A stretch of 64,000 bases of DNA from Alphaproteobacteria bacterium. GTDB lineage: Bacteria > Pseudomonadota > Alphaproteobacteria > ATCC43930 > CGMCC-115725. How positions within the stretch are numbered: the first letter of the stretch is position 1; the number at the start of each line of letters is the position of its first letter. The translations under genes and the position numbers were made by a program. The DNA lies in contig JAJPHB010000095.1 of the NCBI GenBank assembly GCA_021325525.1, forward strand, positions 1 to 64,000. The letters run 5' to 3'. This document shows, piece by piece, positions 44,525 through 57,717 of the stretch. The notes under the pieces are model-generated. The model saw only the letters and a program-made list of their open reading frames with translations, did not search any database and was not told the origin of the DNA.

Positions 44525-46660
44525 ATGACGGAGCGCGCCCCGGCACGGCTTTCGATCAGGCAGATTCTGCATCCGCGCTCGGTCGCCGTCTTCGGCGCCT
44601 CCGACAACGCCGATAAATTCGGCGGCCGCATCATGCGCTTTCTGACGCGCCACGGCTTTCCCGGCCGGATCGTGCCGATCAATCCGCGCCGCAGCGAAGT
44701 GCTGGGCCATCGCGCCTATGCGACGATCGCGGAGGCGCCCGGGGAAGTCGATGTCGCGATCCTGGCGGTGCCGCCCGGCCAGCTCGTCGGCGCCGTCGCC
44801 GATTGCGCCGCCGCCGGCATCGGCTGCTGCGTCGTCATGACGACCGGCTTCGCCGAGGCGAGCGAGGAGGGGGCCGCGCGCCAGGACGAGCTCGCCGCAA
44901 TCGCGCGGCGCTCGGGCATGCGGATCGTCGGCCCGAACTGCATGGGCTTCCTCAACCCCGCCTGGAAGCTGACGCTCTGCTCCTCCGTCGTGCTCGAAGC
45001 CGAGCGGCTCCTCGTCGGCGAGATCGGCCTCGTCAGCCAGAGCGGCGCGCTCATGGTCTCGATGTTCGACCGCGCCTATGGCGACGGGATCGGCTTCAGC
45101 GCCTGCGTCTCGCTCGGCAACCAGAGCGATCTCGAGCTCTGCGACTTCCTCGAATACTTCATCGAGGATCCGGCGACGCGCGTCGTCTGCCTCTATGTCG
45201 AGGGCTTCGTCGATCCGGCCCGCTTCGTGCGCGCGGCCGCCGCCTGTCGCGCCGCCGGCAAGCCGCTCATCGTGCTGAAGACGGGGCGGACCCCGGCCGG
45301 CGTCAAGGCGGCGCGGTCGCACACGGCGAGCCTCGCCGGCGCCTATGACATCTTCCGCGCCGTCTGCCGCGAGCATGGCGTCCTCCTCGTCGACGACCCG
45401 GCGATCATGGTGCGCCTCGCCGATCTCCTCGCGCGCTGGCCCGAGGCGGGCGGCGACGGCATCGGCGTCCTGTCCGGCTCGGGCGGCAGCGCCGGCATCC
45501 TCGCCGACCGGCTGTCCGAGGCCGGCCTCCGCCTCGCCACCCTGGCGCCAACGACGAGGGCGCGCCTCAGCGAGATTTTGCTGCCGCCGCAAGCCGACAA
45601 TCCGATCGATCTCGGCGGCCGCCGCCCGCCCGAATCGGTCGAGATCGCCGGAACCGCCATGTCGGCGCTCGCCGCCGATCCCGACGTCGCCGTGATCGTC
45701 ATGGGGCTGAGCTCGATGCCGTTCTTCGAGAACCGCACGCGCCTCCTTGCGACGGCGGCGATGGCGAGCGGCAAGCCGGTGCTCTGCTCGCTGCTGCCGG
45801 GTCCGGCCGCCGACCGCCCGCGCGCCGCGCTCCGCGAGGCCGGATGCCCGTTCTTCGACAGCACCGAGGAGCAGCTCCGTACCCTCGGACACTTCATGGC
45901 GTATCGCCGCCTCGCCGCGTACGGGGCCGAGCCGGCGGTCCGGCCCGCGTCGCTGTCGCCGCAACCGGTGCCGCTGCCGGGTGGAGCAGGGCATCGCGAG
46001 ATCGGGACGCTGCTCGCCGCCTACGGCCTGCCGCTGGCGCGCGAAATCCTCGCCAAGGACAGCGACGAGGCGGTCGCGGCCGCGTCTAGCATCGGCTACC
46101 CCGTGGCGCTCAAGGGCGTGACGCGCGACCTCGTCCACAAGAGCGACGCGGGCGCGGTCAAGCTGAACCTCCGCGACGAGGCGGCCTTGCGCGCCGCTTG
46201 GGAGGAGATCATGCGCGCGCTCGCCCGAAGCCGCAGCGACGCTGCCCAGCCTGCGAACGGCATCGAAGGCTGCATCGTGCAGGAGATGGTCGAAGGCGGC
46301 GCCGAGCTCATCCTCGGGATCAAGCGCGATCCGCAATTCGGGCCGGTCGTGCTGGTCGGCTCGGGCGGGATCTTGGTCGAGCTGCTGCGCGACGTCGAAC
46401 TGGCGCCGGCGCCGCTTTCGCATGCGGCGGCGCTGCGCCTGCTGCGCCGGTTGCGCTCGGCGCCGATCCTCGACGGCATTCGCGGGCAGCCGCCGCTCGA
46501 TCTCAATGCCGCCGCCGACGCCGTGGTGCGCCTCGGTTGGCTCGCCGCCGATCTCGGCGCGCGCCTCGTCGATCTCGAGATCAATCCGCTGGTGCTGCGG
46601 CGGCGCGGCCGCGGCGCGGTCGCCGTCGATTTCCGCGCGACGCTGCTGCCGGGCGGCTAG
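44525..46660 (+). CDS. NDP-forming acyl-CoA synthetase, paralogue 2
   Basis: A 711-residue paralogue of the ligase at 21382-23499 with the same domain order: CoA-binding (LHPRSVAVFGASDNADKFGG), ligase domain with phosphohistidine motif ARSHTASLAGAYD (His 266), and ATP-grasp with GYPVALKGVTRDLVHKSDAG and DPQFGPVVLVGSGGILVEL. It makes an acyl-CoA from a free acid using ATP, giving ADP. It lies 11 bases after the acyl-CoA dehydrogenase. That both ligases follow a crotonase gene suggests a recurring functional module. Confidence 0.9.
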   Translation: MTERAPARLSIRQILHPRSVAVFGASDNADKFGGRIMRFLTRHGFPGRIVPINPRRSEVLGHRAYATIAEAPGEVDVAILAVPPGQLVGAVADCAAAGIGCCVVMTTGFAEASEEGAARQDELAAIARRSGMRIVGPNCMGFLNPAWKLTLCSSVVLEAERLLVGEIGLVSQSGALMVSMFDRAYGDGIGFSACVSLGNQSDLELCDFLEYFIEDPATRVVCLYVEGFVDPARFVRAAAACRAAGKPLIVLKTGRTPAGVKAARSHTASLAGAYDIFRAVCREHGVLLVDDPAIMVRLADLLARWPEAGGDGIGVLSGSGGSAGILADRLSEAGLRLATLAPTTRARLSEILLPPQADNPIDLGGRRPPESVEIAGTAMSALAADPDVAVIVMGLSSMPFFENRTRLLATAAMASGKPVLCSLLPGPAADRPRAALREAGCPFFDSTEEQLRTLGHFMAYRRLAAYGAEPAVRPASLSPQPVPLPGGAGHREIGTLLAAYGLPLAREILAKDSDEAVAAASSIGYPVALKGVTRDLVHKSDAGAVKLNLRDEAALRAAWEEIMRALARSRSDAAQPANGIEGCIVQEMVEGGAELILGIKRDPQFGPVVLVGSGGILVELLRDVELAPAPLSHAAALRLLRRLRSAPILDGIRGQPPLDLNAAADAVVRLGWLAADLGARLVDLEINPLVLRRRGRGAVAVDFRATLLPGG

Positions 46661-46684
46661 GCCATGCCCGGCGCGCGCTCCCCC

Positions 46685-47536
46685 TCAGGTCGCCGGCCGC
46701 GTTCCGCCATAGGCTTCGCTCGGCGCCAACTGGCTGCCGGCGAAAATGAGCTTGGCGCGGCGGTCGATCGCCGTCTTCCACGCCGCCTGCGCCGCCGGGG
46801 AGAATTCGGCGTCTGGCCGCGGGTCGGCGTCGAAATGGCCGTAGGTATCGACGCCGCGCACCAGCATTGCCGAATCGCGGAAGCGGTTCTGGCGGGCATA
46901 GGTCGGCATCATCTCGACGAGCAGCATGATGCGGCGGTCGGTGCCGCTATTGGGGCCCGAGCAATGGATGATGGCGTTGTTGATGACCGCCATCTCGCCG
47001 GGACGGAGCGCCAGGTCGAGCGCGCCCGAGCTGTCGAATTCCTCGGTGATGTACTGGCCGCGCGCGAGAATGCTCGCCGGGTCCTCGGTATCGGCATGCG
47101 CCAGAACGCGCCCCTTATGCGAGCGCGGAATGACGCGCAGACACCCCTCGCGCGGGCCGCATTCCGAGAAGGCCAGCGCGCCGAAGGCGAGAATCGGCTC
47201 GACGCCGCCATAGGCGGTGTCCTGGTGCCAGCCGGCGAAGGTCTTGCCGTCCGGCTTCTTGATGCGCCAGGCCATGCTCCAGCACAGGATATCGGGTCCG
47301 AGGAGATCCTCGAAGACGTCGAGGATGCGCGGATGCTCGGCGATGTCGACGACCCAGGGGCAAAGAAGATGGGATTTGCTCTTCAGCTTCTTGACGTGCT
47401 CGGGGTAGCGCCGCTCGAAATTCTCGAGCCGCGATCGGTAGTGCGCGACCTCGGCGGGCGAGAGGACTTCGATGGGACCCGTGAAGCCATCGCGCTCGAA
47501 ACGCTCGACCGCATCGCGGGACAGTATCTTGGTCAT
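46685..47536 (-). CDS. Phytanoyl-CoA dioxygenase (PhyH) family protein
   Basis: A 283-residue Fe(II)/2-oxoglutarate oxygenase: VERFERDGFTGPIEVLSPAEV start, iron ligands in GWHQDTAYGG (His, Asp) and the distal IIHCSGPNSGTDRRIML (His plus the 2OG-binding Arg). Relatives hydroxylate diverse small molecules, including ectoine-like and alkyl acids. The start at 47536 gives the family N-terminus; the frame is open upstream. It converges on the CoA-ligase gene (24-base gap) and is divergent from an amino-acid-type importer. Confidence 0.88.
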   Translation of the reverse strand: MTKILSRDAVERFERDGFTGPIEVLSPAEVAHYRSRLENFERRYPEHVKKLKSKSHLLCPWVVDIAEHPRILDVFEDLLGPDILCWSMAWRIKKPDGKTFAGWHQDTAYGGVEPILAFGALAFSECGPREGCLRVIPRSHKGRVLAHADTEDPASILARGQYITEEFDSSGALDLALRPGEMAVINNAIIHCSGPNSGTDRRIMLLVEMMPTYARQNRFRDSAMLVRGVDTYGHFDADPRPDAEFSPAAQAAWKTAIDRRAKLIFAGSQLAPSEAYGGTRPAT

Positions 47537-47668
47537 CGCAGTCTCCGCCGTTACCCTTGCGCCGCGGGCGCCAACGATAACGCGTCGGTGGCGGCGCGCC
47601 AATCCCGACCGAAGCTGGCCCCGGCCGCGACGGCGGATCCGCAAACATCGAAGGAGGGAGGTTCAACC

Positions 47669-48547
47669 ATGCGCCGGAACAGGGGAGCTTTCATTCTCGG
47701 GATCGCAGCGGGCTTGATGGCGCTTGCCATCGGCGCCGGCGCGGCGCGGGCGGCCTGCGAGCCCAAGGTGGGTCACCCGCCGCTCGTCCGGAAGGGCACG
47801 CTGATCGGTGCCATCAATCCGACGGTCGCCCCCATCCAATATGTCGACGAAGACGGCAACATCGTCGGGCTCGATGTCGAGCTCGGCAACGCCATCGCCG
47901 AGCGGCTTTGCCTCAAGATGCTGTTCGAGAGCGTGCAATTCGCGACCATGATCCCGGGCCTCCAGGACGGCCGCTTCGACATGATCGATTCCTTCATGTT
48001 CTACACGCCGGAGCGCGCCTCGCAGGTCATCATGATTCCCTACGGCGCCTCGACCTTGGCGATCGTCGTGCCGAAGGCGAACACGGACCAGATCAAGGGG
48101 CTCGACTATTTCTCGGGCAAGAAATTCGCGGTCGAGCTCGGGACGGTCGACGCCAACGACGCCAAGAAGGCGAGCGACGACCTCGTCAAGGCCGGCAAGC
48201 CGCCGATCGAGGTGCACACCTTCAACACCTATGCCGACGTCCTGCAAGCGCTGCGCGCCGGGCAGGCGGACGGCGCCTTCATCGGCACGGAGCAGGCCTA
48301 CTACTACCAAAAGAAGGGCGAGGCCTTCTTCCGCATCGCGCTGACCGGCTACGATCCCCACGCCGAGGCGCTCGCCTTCAAGGACAAGGGGCTGGCGGAG
48401 ACGGTCGCCGGCGTGCTCAATGCGATGAAGGCGGATGGCAGCTTCGACAAGCTGTTCAAATCCTACCATCACTGCACCTTGCCGGGTCCCTACAAGATCA
48501 CGACCGGGCCGCAGCCGGCGCCCGAATGCACCAACGCGCCGGAATAG
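47669..48547 (+). CDS. Polar amino-acid-type ABC importer, substrate-binding protein 2
   Basis: A 292-residue SBP family 3 protein with a signal peptide (cleavage near GAARA, residue 28), then GTLIGAINPTVAPIQYVDEDGNIVGLDVELGNAIAERL. Cysteines at the mature N-terminus (ACEPK), the CLKM segment and the C-terminal HHC..ECTNAPE could form disulfides. AAGGAGGGAGG before the ATG is a strong ribosome site. It is the first gene of a three-gene importer with a single permease. Confidence 0.9.
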   Translation: MRRNRGAFILGIAAGLMALAIGAGAARAACEPKVGHPPLVRKGTLIGAINPTVAPIQYVDEDGNIVGLDVELGNAIAERLCLKMLFESVQFATMIPGLQDGRFDMIDSFMFYTPERASQVIMIPYGASTLAIVVPKANTDQIKGLDYFSGKKFAVELGTVDANDAKKASDDLVKAGKPPIEVHTFNTYADVLQALRAGQADGAFIGTEQAYYYQKKGEAFFRIALTGYDPHAEALAFKDKGLAETVAGVLNAMKADGSFDKLFKSYHHCTLPGPYKITTGPQPAPECTNAPE

Positions 48548-48571
48548 GATAGGCGGAGGAGACGCGCGGCG

Positions 48572-49318
48572 ATGTGGGATTGGGGCGCCTTCTTCCATTA
48601 CCTTCACAACACCTATCTGCTGACAGGTGCCGGCGTCACCCTCGCCCTCTCGCTCGCGTCTCTCGCCATCGGCCTCTGCTGCGGCACCCTCGCCGCGCTC
48701 ATGCGCATGTCGCGCAACCCGCTGCTGAGCAAGCCGGCGGCGTTCTACATCTGGCTGATGCGCGGCACGCCCGTCCTCGTGCAGCTCATCATCATCTATA
48801 CCGGCCTGCCGCAGCTCGGCATCCGCCTCAATGTCATCGAATCCTCGCTGATCGGGCTCGGCCTCAACGAGGGCGCCTATCTCGCCGAGATCATCCGCGC
48901 CGGCATTCTCGCCGTGCCGCGCGGCCAGTTCGAGGCGGCGCGCTCGGTCGGGATGACGCATGCCATGACGATGCGCATCATCGTCCTGCCGCAGGCGATG
49001 CGTATCATCATCCCGCCGCTCGGCAACACCTTCAACAGCCTCCTGAAGACGACCTCGCTCGCCTCCGTCATCTCGATGGAGGAGCTGCTGCGGCGGACCG
49101 AGGTGCTCATCCAGGTGCAGTTCAAGGTCCTGGAGATTTTCATCGTCGCCGCTCTCTACTACCTCGTCATGACGACGATCTGGGGCTTCATCCAGGAGCG
49201 GCTCGAAGCGCATTTCTCGCGCAGCCATGCGGCGCCGAAGGACGAGGCGGGCGCCGAGGCGGCGCTGCAGCCCAACGCCCGCATCGAGAAGGTGCTGTTG
49301 TCGCATGACGCGCAGTGA
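48572..49318 (+). CDS. Polar amino-acid-type ABC importer, permease 2
   Basis: A 248-residue HisM/GlnP-type permease: [22 protein letters not shown] and the EAA loop [34 protein letters not shown]. Only one permease gene is present, so a homodimer is likely. The last 40 residues are a hydrophilic tail. GGCGGAGGAGACGC precedes the ATG. It overlaps the ATPase start by 14 bases. Confidence 0.9.
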   Translation: MWDWGAFFHYLHNTYLLTGAGVTLALSLASLAIGLCCGTLAALMRMSRNPLLSKPAAFYIWLMRGTPVLVQLIIIYTGLPQLGIRLNVIESSLIGLGLNEGAYLAEIIRAGILAVPRGQFEAARSVGMTHAMTMRIIVLPQAMRIIIPPLGNTFNSLLKTTSLASVISMEELLRRTEVLIQVQFKVLEIFIVAALYYLVMTTIWGFIQERLEAHFSRSHAAPKDEAGAEAALQPNARIEKVLLSHDAQ

Positions 49319-50123
49319 CGCCGCCTGTGGGACCGCGAACGGGTCCGGCCCCTGGATGCTCGAGATCGAGAACATCCACAAGCGCTTCGGTCCGCTCACG
49401 GTTCTCCGCGGCATCGACATGCGCGTCGCCAAGGGCGAGGTCGTCGTCATCGTCGGGCCGAGCGGCGGCGGCAAGAGCACCTTCCTGCGCACCCTCAACC
49501 ATCTCGAAAAGCCGGACGAGGGCAGGGTCAAGGTCGACGGGCAGCTCATCGGCTGCGAGGAGCGCAACGGGCGCCTCGTCGCGCTGCCGGATTCCCGTGT
49601 CGCGGTGCAGCGCCGGCAATTCGGCATGGTCTTCCAGCAATTCAACCTCTTCGCGCATATGACGGCGCTCGAGAACATCACGGCGGCGCCCATCAAGGTC
49701 TTGAAGGTGCCGCGCGAAGAGGCCGTCGCCGAGGCGCGGCGGCTGCTTGCCCTCGTCGGCCTGCCCGACAAGGAAAAGGCCTATCCCGAGCAGCTCTCGG
49801 GCGGCCAGCAGCAGCGCATCGCCATCGCCCGCGCCCTCGCCCTGAAGCCGAAGGTCATGCTCTTCGACGAGCCGACCTCCGCTCTCGACCCCGAGATGGT
49901 CAGCGACGTCCTCAAAGTGATGCTCGATCTCTCGGAAGGCGGCATGACCATGGTCGTCGTCACCCACGAGATCGGCTTCGCCCGCATGGCTGCCGACCGC
50001 GCCGTCCTCATCGATGGCGGCGTCATCGTCGAAGAGGGGCCGCCCGACGCCTTCTTCGCCAACCCGCAGCACGAGCGGACCCGTAAGTTCCTGAGCAAGG
50101 TCTTGGACCACCGCGCAACCTGA
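49305..50123 (+). CDS. Polar amino-acid-type ABC importer, ATPase 2
   Basis: A 272-residue HisP/GlnQ-type ATPase: Walker [10 protein letters not shown], a short insertion [23 protein letters not shown] typical of the class, signature [15 protein letters not shown], Walker [16 protein letters not shown] at 49305 overlaps the permease gene; a later ATG at 49356 ([12 protein letters not shown]) is an alternative giving the usual family N-terminus. It ends the importer unit, 144 bases before transketolase. Confidence 0.92.
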   Translation: MTRSDAACGTANGSGPWMLEIENIHKRFGPLTVLRGIDMRVAKGEVVVIVGPSGGGKSTFLRTLNHLEKPDEGRVKVDGQLIGCEERNGRLVALPDSRVAVQRRQFGMVFQQFNLFAHMTALENITAAPIKVLKVPREEAVAEARRLLALVGLPDKEKAYPEQLSGGQQQRIAIARALALKPKVMLFDEPTSALDPEMVSDVLKVMLDLSEGGMTMVVVTHEIGFARMAADRAVLIDGGVIVEEGPPDAFFANPQHERTRKFLSKVLDHRAT

Positions 50124-50267
50124 GGCCGGTATCCGCGGTGGCGCAGGAATCTTCCGACGAAATGCCGCGAGCGCCGTTTACCGGGTGAAAGCGTCCAAGA
50201 CCCGTCGCAGGCCCGCGCTCAGCGGCGTCCGGCATGGGCCATTCCGACGATGCTCCGGGACCGCACC

Positions 50268-52339
<2,072 letters not shown>

Positions 52340-52343
<4 letters not shown>

Positions 52344-55195
52344 ACCCGCTGCGGCAGCTCGAATCCTGCGGCCAGTCGATCTGGCTGGATTTCCTCGCGC
52401 GCCGGTTCATCACCGACGGCTCCTTGGCGCGCCTCGTCGCCGAGGATGGGCTGAAGGGGGTCACCTCGAACCCTTCGATCTTCGAGAAGGCGATCGGCCA
52501 CAGCCGCGATTACGACGAGGCGCTCCGCGTCCTTGAAGACCGCGGCGATCTCGGGGTCGGTGCACTCTACGAGCACCTCGCGGTGGCCGACATCCGCGCC
52601 GCGGCCGATGTGCTGCGCCCGGTCTACGAGGCGAGCAAGGGGCGCGACGGCTTCGTCAGCCTCGAAGTCTCGCCCTATCTCGCCCTCGCCACCGAGGAGA
52701 CGGTAGCCGAGGCGCGGCGGCTCTGGCGCGAGGTGGAGCGGCCGAACCTGATGGTGAAGGTGCCGGCGACGCCGGCGGGGATTCCCGCCATTCGCCGCCT
52801 CACCGGAGAGGGGATCAACGTCAACGTGACCCTTCTCTTCTCGCAGCAGGTCTATGAGGAAGTGGCCGGCGCCTACATCGCCGGCCTCGAGGATCTCGTC
52901 GCGCGCGGCGGCGATCCGAGCGCCATCGCAAGCGTCGCCAGCTTCTTCGTCAGCCGCATCGACACCGCCGTCGACAAGCGCCTCGCCGAGCGCCTGCGCG
53001 GCAGCAACGACGAGGAGACGCGGCGCCTTCTCGAAGGGCTGCGGGGCAAGGTCGCGATCGCCAATGCGAAGCTCGCCTATCGCCGCTACAAACGGCTCTT
53101 CTCGGGACCGCGCTGGGCGGCGCTGGAGGCGAAGGGCGCGCGCCGGCAGCGCCTCCTCTGGGCGAGCACGGGCACCAAGAACCCCGCCTACAGCGATGTC
53201 CTCTACGTCGAAGAGCTGATCGGGCCCGATACGATCAACACGCTGCCGCCGGCGACCATGGATGCCTTCCGCGACCACGGCCGCGTGCGACCTTCCCTCG
53301 AAGCCGATCTCGGCGAGGCGGAGCGCGTGATGGCGGCGCTCGAACGCGCCGGCATCGCCATCGGCGAGGTGACGGCGCAGCTCGTCGAGGAGGGCGTCCG
53401 TCTCTTCGCCCAGTCCTTCGACCAGCTCCTCGCCGCCGTAGCGCAGCGCCGTCGTGCCGGTCTCGGAGCGGCGCTCGGCGACCTCGCCCCTGTGTTGCCA
53501 GACGCGCTGGCGAAGAACCTCGCGGCAACGCTCGATCTCTGGCGGACGGAAGGCAGAACGCGCCGGCTCTGGGCGGGCGATGCGGCGCTGTGGACGGGGC
53601 GCGACGAAGGCCGGTGGCTCGGCTGGCTGCGGATCGTCGAGGCACAGAGGAAGGCCTTGCCGCAGCTCGCGGCAATCGCCAAGACAGGCCGCGAGGACGG
53701 CTTCCGCCATGCCGTCCTGCTCGGCATGGGCGGGTCGAGCCTCGGCCCCGAGGTTCTCGCCGAGACGTTCGGGCGGCAGCCCGGATATCCCGAGCTGGTC
53801 ACCCTCGATTCGACCGACCCGACGCAGATCCGCGGCGTCGAGCGACGCCTCGACCTCCAGCGCACGCTCTTCATCGTCGCCAGCAAGTCCGGCAGCACGC
53901 TCGAGCCCGACATTCTCCAGCGTTATTTCTGGGGCCGCGTCAGCGGCGCCTTGGGCGCCGCCGAGGCCGGGCGGCGCTTCATCGCCATCACCGATCCGGG
54001 CTCGCAGCTGGAGAAGCTGGCGCAGCGCGAGAAATTCCGCCATGTCTTCGCGGGCGAGCCGACGATCGGCGGGCGCTATTCGGTGCTGTCGAATTTCGGC
54101 ATGGTCCCGGCGGCCATCATGGGGCTCGACTTCGAGCGGCTTCTCGCCGCGACGGAGGTGATGGTCCGCTCCTGCGCCGCCGAAGTGCCGCCCACAGAAA
54201 ATCCGGCCGTCGTGCTGGGCGCGATCTTGGGGCTGGCGGCGAAGTCCGGCCGCGACAAGGCGACGATCCTCGCCTCGCCGGGTCTCGCGAGCTTCGGGGC
54301 TTGGCTCGAGCAGCTTCTCGCGGAATCGACGGGCAAGGAGGGGCGCGGGATCGTGCCGGTCGACGGCGAGGGCGTGGGGCCGCCCGAAGCCTATGGCGAC
54401 GACCGCCTCTTCATCCGCCTGGCGCTCGCCGAGGAGCCGGATCCGACGGCCGAGCGGGCGCTCGCGGTGCTCGAAGCGGCGGGGCATCCGGTCGTCCGCA
54501 TTGTCCTCCGCGACCGCTACCAGCTCGGTCAGGAGTTCTTCCGCTGGGAGATGGCGACCGCCGTCGCCGGCGCAATTGTCGGCATCAACCCCTTCGACCA
54601 GCCGGATGTCGAGGCAAGCAAGGTCAAGACGCGCGAGCTGACGAGCGCCTACGAGGCGAGCGGCGCCCTGCCGCCCGAGCGGCCGTTCCTCGAAGAGCAC
54701 GGAGTGGCGCTCTTCGCCGACTCCGCCAATGCGGCGGCGCTCGAAGCCGCAGGCGGTGCCCGCTCGCTCGCCGGCGCGCTGAGGGCGCATCTGGCGCGGC
54801 TCGGGCCCGGTGACTATTGCGCGCTCCTCGCCTATCTCGACCGCAGCGCCGCGCACCAGGAGGCGCTCCAGGCGATGCGGCTGCGCATTCGCGATGCCCG
54901 CCGCGTCGCCACCTGCCTCGGCTTCGGGCCGCGCTTTCTCCACTCGACGGGGCAAGCCTATAAGGGCGGCCCCAATTCCGGCGTCTTCCTGCAGATCACC
55001 TGCGAGGACGGGGCGGCCGATCTCGCCATTCCCGGCCGCAAATACAGCTTCGGCTTGGTGAAGGCGGCGCAGGCGCGCGGCGATTTCGACGTGCTGGCCG
55101 AACGCGGGCGGCGCGCCCTGCGCGTCCATCTCGGCGCCGATGCGGCGGCGGGGCTGCGCCGGCTGGGCACGGCGGTCCGGGACGCGCTCGCCTGA
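52340..55195 (+). CDS. tal-pgi: Bifunctional transaldolase / glucose-6-phosphate isomerase
   Basis: A 951-residue fusion. Residues 1-360 are transaldolase (GVTSNPSIFEKAI, Asp 17, Schiff-base Lys 140 in MVKVPATPAGI, ASTGTKNPAYSDVLYVEELIGPDTINTLP). Residues from about 390 to the end are a phosphoglucose isomerase of the compact type with MGGSSLGPEVL, SKSGSTLEPD and GINPFDQPDVE. It links the non-oxidative pentose pathway to fructose-6-P/glucose-6-P interconversion on one chain. Such fusions are known in some acetic acid bacteria and other groups. ATGA coupling to tkt. Confidence 0.94.
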
Positions 55196-55222
55196 CCCGC
55201 AAGCGACAGGAGGATCAGCGAC

Positions 55223-56200
55223 ATGCAGCTCGGCGTCGTCGGCTTGGGGCGGATGGGCGGCAATATCGCCCGGCGGCTGATGCGGAACGGCCATGAGTGC
55301 GTCGTCTTCGACCGCGACCCCGCGGCTGTGCGGCGTCTTTCCGAGGAGGGAGCCGTCGGCGCCGGCGATCTCGCCGGGCTCGTCGCGAGGCTGCGCGCGC
55401 CGCGGGCCGTCTGGCTCATGCTGCCCGCGGGCGCGGCGACGGAGGACGCCATCGCCGCGCTGACGCCGCTGCTCGATGAGGGCGATGTCATCCTCGACGG
55501 CGGCAACTCCTTCTGGAAGGACGATATCCGGCGGGCGCGCGCCCTCGCCGCCAAGGGCCTCCATTACGTCGATGTCGGCACATCGGGCGGCGTCTGGGGG
55601 TTGGAGCGCGGCTACTGTATGATGATCGGCGGCGACACGGGCGTCGTCGATCGGCTCGACCCGATTTTCGCGGCGCTGGCGCCGGGACCCGGCGCGCTGC
55701 CGCGCACGCCGCATCGTGAAAGCCGCGAACCGCGCGCCGAGCGCGGCTACATCCATGCCGGTCCGAACGGCGCCGGCCATTTCGTCAAGATGGTCCACAA
55801 CGGCATCGAATACGGCCTCATGCAGGCCTATGCCGAAGGGTTCGACATCCTGAAGAACGCGGCAAGCGAAGCGTTGCCGCCCGAGGAACGGTTCGATCTC
55901 GACCTCGCCGACATCGCCGAGGTGTGGCGGCGCGGCAGCGTCATCTCCTCCTGGCTCCTCGACCTCATCGCGGCGGCGCTCGCCGAGGACGAGGCGCTCG
56001 CCGCGTTCTCCGGCACGGTCGAAGATTCGGGCGAAGGCCGGTGGACGATTCTCGCCGCCATCGCCGAGGCGGTTCCGGTCGAGGTGCTGTCCGCCGCGCT
56101 CTATGCCCGCTTTCGCTCGCGCCAGAAGCACACCTTCGCCGAGAAGCTCCTCTCGGCGATGCGCAGGGGCTTCGGCGGGCATGTCGAGAGGCAGGGATGA
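55223..56200 (+). CDS. gnd: 6-phosphogluconate dehydrogenase, decarboxylating (short form)
   Basis: A 325-residue short-type Gnd: NAD(P)-binding [19 protein letters not shown], substrate loop [19 protein letters not shown] and catalytic [27 protein letters not shown]. It converts 6-phosphogluconate to ribulose 5-phosphate and CO2. Short forms often prefer NAD; cofactor use cannot be read with certainty here. ATG follows AGGAGGATCAGCGAC, 27 bases after the fusion gene. Its stop overlaps the zwf start (ATGA). Confidence 0.95.
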   Translation: MQLGVVGLGRMGGNIARRLMRNGHECVVFDRDPAAVRRLSEEGAVGAGDLAGLVARLRAPRAVWLMLPAGAATEDAIAALTPLLDEGDVILDGGNSFWKDDIRRARALAAKGLHYVDVGTSGGVWGLERGYCMMIGGDTGVVDRLDPIFAALAPGPGALPRTPHRESREPRAERGYIHAGPNGAGHFVKMVHNGIEYGLMQAYAEGFDILKNAASEALPPEERFDLDLADIAEVWRRGSVISSWLLDLIAAALAEDEALAAFSGTVEDSGEGRWTILAAIAEAVPVEVLSAALYARFRSRQKHTFAEKLLSAMRRGFGGHVERQG

Positions 56201-57717
56201 CGGCGGCGCCGTCTCCGCGCGGCGGCGGGGCGCCGCGGCGCCCCGATCCCTGCACCTTCGTCGTTTTCGGGGCCGCCGGCGACCTGACGCGCCGCCTCCT
56301 CGTGCCGGCGCTCTACAACCTCGCCGAGGGCGGGCTGCTGCCCGAGGAATTCGCGCTCTGCGGCGTCGCCCGCGCCGATCTGTCCGATGCCGCCTTCCGC
56401 GCGCGCCTCGTCGAGGGGCTGAATCGCTTCGCCACGGTGGCGGTCGTTCCCGAATATGCAGAGCGGCTGTTGCGGCGGGTGACGTATCTCGCCGGCGATT
56501 TCGCCGATCCCGCCACTTATCGCCGCCTCGCCGAGAAGCTTGGAGCGGCCGGGAATTGCCTCTTCTATCTCGCAACGCCGCCCGATGTCTTCGCCGAGGT
56601 CGCGCGCGGCCTCGGCCAGGCCGGCCTCACGCGCCAGCGGCCGGGCGCATGGCGCCGCGTCATCGTCGAGAAGCCTTTCGGCAGCGATCTCGCTTCGGCG
56701 CGCCGGCTCAACCGCGCGCTCCTCGACGTGCTCGAGGAGGAGCAGATCTTTCGGATCGACCATTACCTCGGCAAGGAGACGGTCCAGAACATCCTGGTGC
56801 TGCGCTTTGCCAACGGCATCTTCGAGCCGCTGTGGAACCGCGACCACATCGACCATGTGCAGATCACCGTCGCCGAGACGGTTTCCGTCGAAAGCCGCGG
56901 CAAATTCTACGATGCGACGGGCGCCCTCCGCGACATGGTGCCTAACCATCTCTTCCAGCTCCTCGCCTTGACGGCGATGGAGCCGCCGACATGCTTCGAG
57001 GCGGATGCGGTGCGCAGCGAGAAGACGAAGGTGCTGCACGCCGTCCATCGCCTGGCGCCCGAGCGCGCGGCGCAGGATGCGGTCCGCGCCCAGTACCGCG
57101 CCGGCACCGTCCAAGGGCGCAGCGTCGCCGCCTTCCGCGACGCACCCGACATCGCCGCCGACAGCATCACCGAATCCTATGTCGCCCTGCGTCTTCTCAT
57201 CGACAATTGGCGCTGGGCCGGGGTGCCGTTCTACCTGCGCACCGGCAAGGCGCTGGCGGCGCGCAAGACGGAGATCGCCGTCAAATTCAAGCAGGCGCCG
57301 TTTTCGATGTTCCGCGACACTTCGATCGAGCGCCTTGCCCAGAACTTCCTGGTGCTGCGCATCCAGCCCGACGAGGGCGCGGCGCTGCAGTTCAATGCCA
57401 AGGTGCCGGGGCCGCTGCTGCGCGCCGACGGCGTGCGCATGGATTTCAAATACAAGGATTATTTCGACGCCGCGCCGAGCACCGGCTACGAGACTCTCAT
57501 CTATGACTGCATGATCGGCGACGCGACGCAGTTCCAGCGCGCCGATTATGTCGAGGCGGGCTGGCAGGTGGTGCAGCCCTTCCTCGATGCGTGGCATGCC
57601 GAGGGCGCGCGCGGTCTTGCCACCTATGCCGCGGGCAGCGAGGGGCCGGGCGAGGCCGACGCGCTGCTCCGCCGCGACGGCCGCCTCTGGCGGGCGATCG
57701 CCTCGGGGCCGGCATGA
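56197..57717 (+). CDS. zwf: Glucose-6-phosphate 1-dehydrogenase
   Basis: A 506-residue enzyme with the nucleotide motif GAAGDLTRR (25-33), an EKPFG motif (158-162) and the active-site signature RIDHYLGKE (186-194). It oxidises glucose-6-P to 6-phosphogluconolactone, producing NADPH. ATGA overlaps on both sides (with gnd and rpe) couple translation. Confidence 0.97.
   Translation: MTAAPSPRGGGAPRRPDPCTFVVFGAAGDLTRRLLVPALYNLAEGGLLPEEFALCGVARADLSDAAFRARLVEGLNRFATVAVVPEYAERLLRRVTYLAGDFADPATYRRLAEKLGAAGNCLFYLATPPDVFAEVARGLGQAGLTRQRPGAWRRVIVEKPFGSDLASARRLNRALLDVLEEEQIFRIDHYLGKETVQNILVLRFANGIFEPLWNRDHIDHVQITVAETVSVESRGKFYDATGALRDMVPNHLFQLLALTAMEPPTCFEADAVRSEKTKVLHAVHRLAPERAAQDAVRAQYRAGTVQGRSVAAFRDAPDIAADSITESYVALRLLIDNWRWAGVPFYLRTGKALAARKTEIAVKFKQAPFSMFRDTSIERLAQNFLVLRIQPDEGAALQFNAKVPGPLLRADGVRMDFKYKDYFDAAPSTGYETLIYDCMIGDATQFQRADYVEAGWQVVQPFLDAWHAEGARGLATYAAGSEGPGEADALLRRDGRLWRAIASGPA

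Noticed and set aside
55681-55740. Suspected frameshift or insertion in gnd
   Set aside because: The Pro/Arg-rich stretch between the substrate loop and GPNGAGH keeps frame, and conserved motifs continue on both sides. It is most likely a loop insertion.
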